Shown in pieces: positions 5,716 through 11,551 of a DNA stretch of 12,242 bases (position 1 is its first letter; each line of letters begins with the position of its first letter). The stretch lies in contig CAZJFE010000019.1 of assembly GCA_964545345.1 (NCBI GenBank), forward strand, positions 1 through 12,242, read 5' to 3'. The translations under genes and the position numbers were made by a program. The DNA is from JAUSKF01 sp964545345. GTDB lineage: Bacteria > Patescibacteriota > Minisyncoccia > UBA6257 > WO2-44-18. A model generated the notes under the pieces. The model searched no databases. It worked only from the letters and a program-made list of their open reading frames with translations, and was not told where the DNA came from.

Positions 5716-7020
5716 ATGCGTCCCCCCACGTTCAAAGTAGTTTTGCTTATGTCGTTAGTTGTTAGTTGTTTGCCGTTAGTGCCGTCAGCGGCGCTGGCTC
5801 AATCTCCCTCTGAAAGGGAGGCTTTGGAGCGCCAGCTAGCAGAGTTGGAAGGTCAAATTGCCCAACATGAGGCGACTGTGAATGAATACAAGAAACAGGG
5901 GGCGACCTTGAAGGGAGAGGTTAATTCTTTGAATTCTAAGATCAGCAAGTTGAATTTGCAGATCAAAGCGATCACTTTGAATCTGTCTAAACTGGATAAA
6001 GAAATTTCCCTTAATAAAACTGAAATTGTCTCAGCGGAAGATCGGCTTGCCACCAACAAAAGCGCGTTGGCGAAATTAATCCGGCGGCTCAATGAAGATG
6101 AAAACTCCGGTTTGGTGGAGGTAATGTTGAAGAATCCCAAACTCTCCGACTTTTTCGGAAATTTGAATAATATTCTGGCGGTTAAAGATTCCTTGTCGGT
6201 GACGGTGGCGAAGGTAACCGAATTACGGGGAGAGCTCCTGGATCAAAAAGAGGCGTTGGCTAATAAACGAAAAGAGGCCGCTGCCTTGAAGGCCTATCAG
6301 GACTCACAAAAGTTATCCGTCAGTAAGACTAAACAGGAGAAGGACGCTTTGCTGAAACAGACGAAGGGGCAAGAGTCCAAATTTCAGGCGCTACTACTGG
6401 AGACCAGGAAATCAGCGGCGCAAATCCGGAGCCGAATCTTTGAGTTTTTGGGCGGCGGAGAAATGAGTTTTGATGAGGCCTATCAGTTTGCGAAGTTTGC
6501 CGAGCAGGCGACCGGGATTAGGGCGGCTTTCATCTTGGCGATTTTGGATAAAGAATCAGCGCTCGGGCAGAATGTCGGTAAGTGTGGTTATAAAACTGCT
6601 ATGCATCCGACCCGGGACGTGCCGCTATTTTTGGCTCTGACCGCTTCGTTGAGCATCAACCCAGATACGATAACGGTTTCTTGCGCCAACCGGGATGGCG
6701 CTTACGGTGGAGCGATGGGGCCATCGCAGTTTATTCCATCCACTTGGAATCTTTACAAAGACCGGGTCGCCGAAATTACCGGGCACAACCCTGCTTCTCC
6801 TTGGAATAACGGCGATGCTTTTGTTGGAACGGCTCTATATTTAAAAGACGCGATCAGGGGTTGTGAGAGTATTTATTCCAAGCAGATTGATCGGGAGCGT
6901 TGCGCGGCGGCAAAATATTACGCCGGTGGCCGATGGAGGAGTCATCTCTGGGGTTACGGCGATCGGGTAGCAACGAAAGCTCAGCAGTTCCAGCAGGATA
7001 TTGATTTAATCAATAGCTAG
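5716..7020 (+). CDS. Secreted coiled-coil protein with MltB-like lytic transglycosylase domain
   Basis: The 434-residue protein starts with a signal peptide (Lys7, hydrophobic core 8-22, likely cut after ALA at 28; a lipobox-like VVSC at 15-18 is an alternative). Residues about 30-235 form a long coiled coil resembling the N-terminal regions of PcsB, CwlO or EnvC. The C-terminal 170 residues carry a lytic transglycosylase fold: LAILDKESALGQN with probable catalytic Glu280, then GAYGGAMGPSQFIPSTW, then a PWNNGDAF segment. It should cleave peptidoglycan outside the membrane, in cell separation or wall remodelling. The 5716 start is preferred over 5668 because the longer frame reads through the L25 terminator and this promoter. 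The next gene follows after 38 bases without a terminator. Confidence 0.88.
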   Translation: MRPPTFKVVLLMSLVVSCLPLVPSAALAQSPSEREALERQLAELEGQIAQHEATVNEYKKQGATLKGEVNSLNSKISKLNLQIKAITLNLSKLDKEISLNKTEIVSAEDRLATNKSALAKLIRRLNEDENSGLVEVMLKNPKLSDFFGNLNNILAVKDSLSVTVAKVTELRGELLDQKEALANKRKEAAALKAYQDSQKLSVSKTKQEKDALLKQTKGQESKFQALLLETRKSAAQIRSRIFEFLGGGEMSFDEAYQFAKFAEQATGIRAAFILAILDKESALGQNVGKCGYKTAMHPTRDVPLFLALTASLSINPDTITVSCANRDGAYGGAMGPSQFIPSTWNLYKDRVAEITGHNPASPWNNGDAFVGTALYLKDAIRGCESIYSKQIDRERCAAAKYYAGGRWRSHLWGYGDRVATKAQQFQQDIDLINS

Positions 7021-7058
7021 TGCCATCATGTTGTTGGCTATTAGTTTAAGGAGGAGAG

Positions 7059-7391
7059 ATGAAAGCTTTCATCTTCAATTGGTTCGATCACTATGACAAA
7101 GTGGATTATGAAGCTAACAGGCAGTGCGTAACAGTGGTCGTCGCCAGGACTGAGAAGGCTGCCAAAGCCAAGATCAAGGAATGGCTAATTCAACAGGGAG
7201 GGGAAGAGATGAGGGCTGGTCTTACTGGTAAGCAGGAGTTCTGTTCTCCTAAGCTGGTTTTGGATCTCAAGGACGGAGGCGTGCTTTCTCACTTTTCTGT
7301 TGCCGGTCGCGGCTATTGGAGTCTCATTTGCAACGAGGATGGAATGATCAAGAACGAGAGCGTGAAGGAGCCGGTTGGCCTTCACAGTTAG
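7059..7391 (+). CDS. Small protein of unknown function
   Basis: This 110-residue protein is not recognised. It has an alternating beta-strand N-terminus (KAFIFNWF), then a strand-helix unit (VTVVVARTEKAAKAKIKEWL) and a mixed C-terminal half with two cysteines (68 and 91). A very strong ribosome site, AAGGAGGAGAG, lies just before the ATG. No clear promoter is seen in the 38-base gap, so it is probably transcribed with the transglycosylase gene; the hairpin at 7404 ends both. Its strand-helix segment resembles one in the next small gene. No signal peptide is visible. Confidence 0.75.
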   Translation: MKAFIFNWFDHYDKVDYEANRQCVTVVVARTEKAAKAKIKEWLIQQGGEEMRAGLTGKQEFCSPKLVLDLKDGGVLSHFSVAGRGYWSLICNEDGMIKNESVKEPVGLHS

Positions 7392-7403
7392 TATTGATGA
7401 TCC

Positions 7404-7430
7404 ATGGGCGCTATTGCGCCCATTTTTATT
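7404..7430 (+). terminator. Rho-independent terminator
   Basis: ATGGGCGC (7404-7411) pairs with GCGCCCAT (7416-7423) around TATT, followed by TTTTATTT. Confidence 0.93.
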
Positions 7431-7442
7431 TTGCGCTATTTT
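7414..7442 (+). promoter_or_regulatory. Weak candidate promoter for the 7482 gene
   Basis: TTGCGC (7414-7419) and TATTTT (7437-7442) are 17 bases apart. The -35 match is poor and overlaps the terminator arm. It is listed because the gene follows a strong terminator and needs some promoter. Confidence 0.3.
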
Positions 7443-7481
7443 GTAGGCAGTTACCGACAACAATAAAAAGAGGAGGATTAG

Positions 7482-7682
7482 GTGAAGACTTATCGGTTCC
7501 GGATTCAGATTGAAGGATTCTCTTGGCAGGATGTTGAAGTTCAGGCGCCGAGCGTTTTGGCGGCGCGAATGATGCTGACAGAACAGCTCAAGCGAGAATT
7601 GCCTGAGGACAAGAATAGTTGGGCGGATTATTTGGCGATGCGGGCGACTTTTACTGAATCAAGTGAGAGCCCCCTAGTTTAA
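7482..7682 (+). CDS. Very small protein of unknown function
   Basis: The 66-residue product starts at GTG, set by an AGGAGG ribosome site (7471-7476) five bases before it. The predicted order is strand (KTYRFRIQI), strand (QDVEVQA), helix (VLAARMMLTEQLKREL), then a short tail. The segment QDVEVQAPSVLAARMMLTEQL resembles QCVTVVVARTEKAAKAKIKEWL in the previous gene, so the two may share a small fold. The last codons and the TAA stop lie inside the terminator hairpin. It contains no cysteines and no membrane segment. Function unknown. Confidence 0.72.
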   Translation: MKTYRFRIQIEGFSWQDVEVQAPSVLAARMMLTEQLKRELPEDKNSWADYLAMRATFTESSESPLV

Positions 7683-7697
7683 GGGGGCTTTTTATTT
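7668..7697 (+). terminator. Rho-independent terminator overlapping the end of the 7482 gene
   Basis: AGCCCCCT (7668-7675) pairs with AGGGGGCT (7682-7689) around AGTTTA, then TTTTATTT. The 5' arm and loop encode the last residues and stop of the gene. Confidence 0.94.
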
Positions 7698-7724
7698 GCT
7701 AATTCCAGTTACTTATTTTATTAT
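7696..7724 (+). promoter_or_regulatory. Promoter of the tandem zinc-ribbon gene
   Basis: TTGCTA (7696-7701), 17 bases, TATTAT (7719-7724). The -35 begins in the T tract of the preceding terminator. The transcript should start near 7731, just before GAACTTT. Confidence 0.7.
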
Positions 7725-7747
7725 CTGGGCAGAACTTTTGGGCTCTC

Positions 7748-8260
7748 ATGATGGCTGATGTTAAAGCAGTCGGTGTGCAGGTAGGACAGGGAGCGCCGAG
7801 AGCGCTATTAAGAAGAGAGGTGGCCGGGGAGCAGGATATTTGGTGCGCCGGTTGTTCGGGACATTTCCGAGTCCGCAACGGCGATCTGAAATTCCTCGGC
7901 TATACGAGATTTATGGATGATGGGGACTACGGAGAATATGTGGCGACCTGCCAATGGTGCAAACAAAACATTCGCTTTGAATCTCAAACAGAATTGCCGG
8001 GCGCTAACCTATCTAAGATGATTTGGTGCCTGGGTTGCCAACATTATTTTCAGATTCGGGAAAGCGATCAGGAGCTGAAGAATGTGATTCGCGATTCAAA
8101 ATCATTGAGGCCTTGGTGGCTCGCGCTTCTTACTAGAGTTATCTTGAAGCCATCGGCGATTTTGAAGACGAAGTGCACATATTGCGGCATGCTAGCCGAA
8201 TTTGATCTCCTAAACAATCCGCACAGTGAAGATTTTAAGAGGTTGGTGGCCGACGATTAG
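7748..8260 (+). CDS. Tandem zinc-ribbon protein, unknown function
   Basis: The 170-residue protein has two CxxC...CxxC modules: Cys33/36 with Cys68/71, and Cys94/97 with Cys143/146. The modules look like duplicates: each begins IWCxGC, followed by an aromatic-rich strand (GHFRVR, HYFQIR), and ends with CxxC before a strand (NIRF, AEF). The first module's DDGDYGEYVATCQWC strongly resembles RDGDYYEVNCPQC in the small protein at 10504. A hydrophobic stretch, PWWLALLTRVIL (122-133), interrupts the second module. Two ATG codons abut (7748, 7751) and the ribosome site is poor (TTTTGGG). Zinc binding is likely; a nucleic acid or protein-interaction role is possible but unproven. Confidence 0.8.
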   Translation: MMADVKAVGVQVGQGAPRALLRREVAGEQDIWCAGCSGHFRVRNGDLKFLGYTRFMDDGDYGEYVATCQWCKQNIRFESQTELPGANLSKMIWCLGCQHYFQIRESDQELKNVIRDSKSLRPWWLALLTRVILKPSAILKTKCTYCGMLAEFDLLNNPHSEDFKRLVADD

Positions 8261-8269
8261 GTAACTCTG

Positions 8270-8293
8270 CCCGCGCTAGGCGCGGGTTTTTAT
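8270..8293 (+). terminator. Rho-independent terminator
   Basis: CCCGCGC (8270-8276) pairs with GCGCGGG (8280-8286) around TAG, followed by TTTTTATT. It starts nine bases after the stop codon. Confidence 0.92.
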
Positions 8294-8322
8294 TTGACTC
8301 CGGCGGCATTTTTTAGTAAAAT
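8294..8322 (+). promoter_or_regulatory. Promoter of the 8362-9993 operon
   Basis: TTGACT (8294-8299), 17 bases, TAAAAT (8317-8322), both close to consensus. The -35 directly adjoins the T tract of the preceding terminator. Predicted start is near 8329, with a leader of about 33 bases. Confidence 0.85.
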
Positions 8323-8361
8323 AGTTCAGGTTTTTTGAGATTTCAACAAAGGAGGAAGGTT

Positions 8362-8871
8362 ATGCCACAAACAGAGATTGTCCCGATCAGCCAGGAAGTG
8401 CTCGATTCGCCGGCGATGAAAAAACGAGTGGAATTGCGGACAATGTCCGCGGAATCGTTTATTGAAGGACATGCTTCCGGAACACTTCGGAAAAACAAGC
8501 GGCTTCAATTCGCCTGGAAGAGCCAGTATTGGGAAGAGCGGATTGCCTATGAATTCGGCTGGGGTTTCCGATCGGCTCCCTATTCGCAGGTTACTTACAA
8601 CGATCCGATTACCTGCGGCGACGACAAGTCAGTTACGGAAGCTGGCTGGCATATTGAACGTTATCTGAATATGTCGGTTTTCCCGGAAGATTATTTTGAG
8701 GCGAAGTATATTATGGTGGAAGATCGCGATGGTCACCGGCATGAGGGTATCGGGATTATTGTTCGGCAGACTTCGGCGGCCTGGATTCCGAGGGGCCATC
8801 TGATTTTTGCGATTGTCGCCAAATTCCGGCCGGACACGGGTCACTATGAACACGCCGAGAACCCTTTTTAG
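8362..8871 (+). CDS. Protein of unknown function, first gene of a two-gene unit
   Basis: The 169-residue protein is not recognised. The N-terminal half is charged and probably helical (about 10-62); the C-terminal half is strand-rich and aromatic, with DPITCGDD (81-88), a His-rich stretch DGHRHEGIGIIVRQ (123-136) and a short hydrophobic strand HLIFAIVAKF (146-155). There is one cysteine only, no signal peptide and no nucleotide motif. The start is fixed by AAAGGAGG (8348-8355) six bases before ATG; an in-frame TTG at 8335 lies upstream of that site and is not used. The P-loop gene begins nine bases after this stop, so the two are cotranscribed and may act together. Confidence 0.78.
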   Translation: MPQTEIVPISQEVLDSPAMKKRVELRTMSAESFIEGHASGTLRKNKRLQFAWKSQYWEERIAYEFGWGFRSAPYSQVTYNDPITCGDDKSVTEAGWHIERYLNMSVFPEDYFEAKYIMVEDRDGHRHEGIGIIVRQTSAAWIPRGHLIFAIVAKFRPDTGHYEHAENPF

Positions 8872-8880
8872 GAGCGCTTG

Positions 8881-9993
8881 ATGAAAATTTTCGTAATCGG
8901 GATGAGTAATTCGGGCAAGACAACTCTGGCGAAAAAGATTGCCGAGTTGTATGGACTGGAGTGCTTATCTGCTTCTGAGTGGGTTCGGACCGCGAGTCCG
9001 GAATTTGCCGATGGACCTAAGAGCGACGACCAGGTGGCGGCAATGACAGAATTCACGATCGCCACCCTGAAAAAGAATCCGAAAATCACCGTTGATTTCC
9101 TGAATGATAAATATGACCTCACGAAATCCTACGTGATTGAAGGAGTCCGGAACCCGGGTGACTTTATTCGTTTGTTTAACCCGGTTACCGACTACGTGGT
9201 GTTCATCACCAATAACAACAACGCTCTGAAGGCAACTTTGTTTGAGGAGGGAATCGGGGTAATCAGAAAGTACCTTGATTATCTCTCGTCGAATGGTCTC
9301 TTGGGCGAGTTGGGTGATTACCGGGTTTGCGATTACAACTGGGATTATTTCAGCGAAGAAGATCGGATGAAAAATGAGGATCCTTGTTCGCACGGCAGTT
9401 TAGAAGGAAAGGTGCTTGGTTTCAGAAACACCCATCCGAGGATTGCCGCAGCGCTGGCGAAGCGTCCTACAGGACCTTCAATGGTGCATGCCGAGATCCC
9501 TCCGATTAAGTGTTTAGTGAAGCGAGAATTTTTCTACAACATGGCCGAGGAGAAAAAGGGAGCGTTGATTCCTTGCAGCATATTCGCTATTTCCAGCTAT
9601 CCCGGACATGCAGTGACCTTCAAGATTTTAACTGCTGACGGGCACCTTTTCTCCTACATTCCAATTGACGCGTTAGTGATTAAGCCGAACGATAACCTGC
9701 CGCAATTGCCGATGGCGGACCTCGCTTATCACAACTGCCCGTCAAAAGAGATTTGCGTCAATCGCTTTGAGGCCTTGAACAGAGAGCTACGAGTATTCTT
9801 CAAGAATCGTAATCTTTGGATGAAGGGCAAATACTTGCTGACGGTGGATTGGTATATGGAGAACGAGCTGTTCCATCTGATTGAACTGGAGAACGGCCAA
9901 CTCTCACTTTCTCCGAGTCATAAAGTTAGATTTGCAGACAATGATGACCCACTGCCAGATTACCGGGCATTGCACCCGGAATGGAAAGTCTGA
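8881..9993 (+). CDS. P-loop kinase-like protein fused to an unknown C-terminal domain
   Basis: The 370-residue protein has a Walker A motif GMSNSGKT (7-14, Lys13) in a nucleoside-monophosphate-kinase-like N-terminal domain. YVIEGVRNPGDF (84-95) is like the VIDG(V/I)RNP strand of dephospho-CoA and dNMP kinase relatives, followed by a DYVVFI strand. After about residue 165 the fold changes: residues 205-350 look beta-rich, with IPCSIFAISSYPGHAVTFKI (230-249), FSYIPIDAL (257-265) and YHNCPSKEI (283-291). From memory this part recalls an uncharacterised domain in phage and marine bacterial proteins; I cannot verify that. A GGAG site lies six bases before ATG 8881; TTG at 8878 is an unlikely alternative. 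Substrate unknown; a small-molecule kinase is the best guess. Confidence 0.8.
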   Translation: MKIFVIGMSNSGKTTLAKKIAELYGLECLSASEWVRTASPEFADGPKSDDQVAAMTEFTIATLKKNPKITVDFLNDKYDLTKSYVIEGVRNPGDFIRLFNPVTDYVVFITNNNNALKATLFEEGIGVIRKYLDYLSSNGLLGELGDYRVCDYNWDYFSEEDRMKNEDPCSHGSLEGKVLGFRNTHPRIAAALAKRPTGPSMVHAEIPPIKCLVKREFFYNMAEEKKGALIPCSIFAISSYPGHAVTFKILTADGHLFSYIPIDALVIKPNDNLPQLPMADLAYHNCPSKEICVNRFEALNRELRVFFKNRNLWMKGKYLLTVDWYMENELFHLIELENGQLSLSPSHKVRFADNDDPLPDYRALHPEWKV

Positions 9994-9997
9994 AATC

Positions 9998-10020
9998 AGA
10001 CCCCGCTTGTCGGGGTCTTT
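9998..10020 (+). terminator. Rho-independent terminator
   Basis: AGACCCCG (9998-10005) pairs with CGGGGTCT (10011-10018) around CTTGT, then a T run. The loop and 3' arm also carry the -35 of the next gene. Confidence 0.92.
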
Positions 10021-10035
10021 TCTTTGAGTTATTCT
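10007..10035 (+). promoter_or_regulatory. Promoter of the 10063 gene, inside a terminator
   Basis: TTGTCG (10007-10012), 17 bases, TATTCT (10030-10035). The -35 lies in the loop and the first bases of the 3' arm of the terminator hairpin. The transcript should start near 10042 at AGAACTTT. Confidence 0.6.
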
Positions 10036-10062
10036 GCCAGCAGAACTTTAGAGGAAACTTAA

Positions 10063-10422
10063 GTGACTAACTTGAGTAAATTAATGTCTGCTGACGATAA
10101 CGACGACATCAGCGCTTGGAGTCATCAGGTTAGCGGTAAGGAGTCGGAATTTGCCGGCTGGATTAGAGAGCTATCGGTTATTTTCCTGGATGAAAAGGAG
10201 AGTTTGGATCGCCGTAAGAACGCGCTTTATGCGATTCAGACGATGTGGCCTCAGATTTTTTCTCAGGATGAAACTTTTGTGGTTACAAAAGAATTGATGG
10301 AGGAGCTAATGAAACTGATCTGGACCGATATTTTCCAGAAGGTCGGCGAGTTAGCGGATCGAGCCATTCCGGTCCTTATGAATGTCACGAGGAATTTCTT
10401 GAAGCAGAAAAGATTGCAGTAA
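10063..10422 (+). CDS. Small helical protein of unknown function
   Basis: The 119-residue protein starts at GTG, set by an AGAGGAAA site (GAGGA at 10051-10055) seven bases upstream. It is acidic near the N-terminus and appears entirely alpha-helical, with tryptophans at about 19, 33, 62 and 92. There are no cysteines, no signal peptide and no recognisable motif. It is a single-gene unit with its own promoter and a terminator that begins in its TAA stop. The helical repeat-like spacing could suit a protein-interaction role, but nothing here shows what it does. Confidence 0.75.
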   Translation: MTNLSKLMSADDNDDISAWSHQVSGKESEFAGWIRELSVIFLDEKESLDRRKNALYAIQTMWPQIFSQDETFVVTKELMEELMKLIWTDIFQKVGELADRAIPVLMNVTRNFLKQKRLQ

Positions 10423-10447
10423 GCCCCGCACGTTGCGGGGTTTGTCT
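10421..10447 (+). terminator. Rho-independent terminator starting in the stop codon
   Basis: CCCCGCA (10424-10430) pairs with TGCGGGG (10434-10440) around CGT; flanking AAG (10421-10423) and TTT (10441-10443) extend it with one G-T pair. A T-rich tail follows. Confidence 0.88.
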
Positions 10448-10475
10448 TTACTTCTGTCCTTTTGTGTGGTATTTT
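10447..10475 (+). promoter_or_regulatory. Promoter of the small zinc-ribbon gene
   Basis: TTTACT (10447-10452), 17 bases, TATTTT (10470-10475). The -35 touches the tail of the preceding terminator. The transcript should begin near 10482 at GGAACC. Confidence 0.55.
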
Positions 10476-10503
10476 GACTGCGGAACCTTTAGGAGAAATT
10501 GTC

Positions 10504-10719
10504 GTGGCGAAGATCATTAAGACGGGAAAAAAGAATCCCGGGGAATTCTGGGTTAACAAGAAGTTGACTTGTCAGAAATGCGGATGCAAATTTCAACTTG
10601 AGGAGACTGACAAGGTTAAGCACGTACCCGATTTTCGTGACGGAGATTATTATGAGGTGAATTGTCCACAGTGCAAAAATTCCGTTATTTTTTACCCAGG
10701 AGGCGGCGGTCCGTCTTAG
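10504..10719 (+). CDS. Small single zinc-ribbon protein
   Basis: The 71-residue protein has CxxCxC (Cys23, 26, 28) and CxxC (Cys54, 57), a one-module zinc ribbon with a basic N-terminus. Its core reads LTCQKCGCKFQL, then DGDYYEVNCPQCKNSVIF, which matches the first ribbon of the protein at 7748 in both cysteine spacing and the DGDY-E motif. The start is the GTG at 10504, eight bases after AGGAG (10491-10495); a longer frame from TTG 10462 would begin upstream of the promoter's -10. It ends with a glycine-rich tail. It is monocistronic and convergent with prfA. Zinc binding is likely; its partner or role is unknown. Confidence 0.8.
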   Translation: MAKIIKTGKKNPGEFWVNKKLTCQKCGCKFQLEETDKVKHVPDFRDGDYYEVNCPQCKNSVIFYPGGGGPS

Positions 10720-10750
10720 CCGGCAGATCCGATGGATCGTTAAGGATATT

Positions 10751-10779
10751 AAAACAGCGACTTACGTCGCTGTTTTTTT
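10751..10779. terminator. Bidirectional terminator between convergent genes
   Basis: AAAACAGCGAC (10751-10761) pairs perfectly with GTCGCTGTTTT (10766-10776) around TTAC. T runs on both strands let it end the + strand zinc-ribbon gene and the - strand prfA gene, whose stop codon is next to it. Confidence 0.93.
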
Positions 10780-11518
10780 ATTGCTTCGGTTGCTGAGATT
10801 TTCTGATTTTATCCAAGATTGCGCCGAAGTCTCCCCCTAAAACATTTTCTATATTATGTACCTTCACTCCGAAGCGGTGGTCGGTGATGCGGTCGTCGGG
10901 GAAGTTATAGGTGCGGATTTTTTCGGAGCGGTCGGCGGTGCCGACTTGAGCGCGGCGGGCGGAAGTAACATCTCCAAATTCTTTCTCTCTTTGCATGGCG
11001 TAAAGTTTGGCGCGGAGCATTTCCATTGCTTTTTCACGATTGGAACGCTGATCACGTTCTTCACGGCAGGAGACTACAATGCCGCTCGGTTTATGGAGGA
11101 TACGGACGGCGCTCTCAATCTTATTTACGTTTTGTCCGCCCGGGCCGCCAGCGCGGGAGAAAGTCACTTCTAGATCATCCGGCCGGATATTTACTTCTTT
11201 CGGTTCAACAACGGGGAGAATGGCGACAGTAGCGGTGGAAGTATGGACGCGCCCCGCTTTTTCCGTAGCCGGAACGCGTTGAACACGATGAGTGCCGGAC
11301 TCGTTTTTGAAAGCTTCATAGCAACCTTCGCCATCCACTCGGCCGATGAAAGTCTTGTATCCGCCGATAGTTCCAGGAGAAGTGTCGGAAATAGAAAACC
11401 CCCAGCCCTGCTTCAAGCAGTACTTTTGATACATTCGCACTAAATCTCCGGCGAAGATGGAGGCCTCGTCGCCACCGGCTCCGGCCCGGACTTCTAAGAT
11501 GATTTTGTTTGCTGTCAT
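10778..11518 (-). CDS. prfA: Peptide chain release factor 1 lacking the N-terminal domain
   Basis: The 246-residue protein carries the release-factor core: RAGAGGDEA (11-19), HRVQRVPAT with the PxT stop-codon reading tripeptide at 83-85, SRAGGPGGQNVN with the catalytic GGQ at 127-129, and RTYNFPDDRITDHR near the C-terminus. PAT marks it as RF1, for UAG and UAA. Usual RF1 is about 355-360 residues; here domain 1 (roughly the first 100) is absent. It has not been missed by start choice: a TAA closes the frame 18 codons upstream and no ATG, GTG or TTG lies between. AGGPGGQ is more like ArfB or PrfH than standard RF1. The mRNA is nearly leaderless. Window genes also use UGA, so RF2 must be encoded elsewhere. 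Confidence 0.9.
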   Translation of the reverse strand: MTANKIILEVRAGAGGDEASIFAGDLVRMYQKYCLKQGWGFSISDTSPGTIGGYKTFIGRVDGEGCYEAFKNESGTHRVQRVPATEKAGRVHTSTATVAILPVVEPKEVNIRPDDLEVTFSRAGGPGGQNVNKIESAVRILHKPSGIVVSCREERDQRSNREKAMEMLRAKLYAMQREKEFGDVTSARRAQVGTADRSEKIRTYNFPDDRITDHRFGVKVHNIENVLGGDFGAILDKIRKSQQPKQ

Positions 11519-11522
11519 ATAT

Positions 11523-11551
11523 TTGACAATACTATATCGTAATTCTAATAT
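11523..11551 (+). promoter_or_regulatory. Promoter of the 11578 gene, overlapping the prfA promoter
   Basis: A perfect TTGACA (11523-11528), 17 bases, TAATAT (11546-11551). Predicted start near 11558 leaves a leader of about 20 bases with a ribosome site. It interleaves with the - strand promoter. Confidence 0.78.

Noticed and set aside
8335..8361. TTG start at 8335 for the gene beginning at 8362
   Set aside because: It lies upstream of a very strong ribosome site placed six bases before ATG 8362.
8965..9393. 142-codon open frame on the - strand within the P-loop gene
   Set aside because: No ribosome site or family similarity, and it is fully covered by the well supported + strand gene.
10462..10503. 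Longer frame for the small zinc-ribbon protein from 10462
   Set aside because: It begins upstream of the promoter -10 box; GTG 10504 has a ribosome site at the right distance.
10856..11443. Several + strand open frames across prfA
   Set aside because: They are shadows of the clear release factor gene on the - strand.
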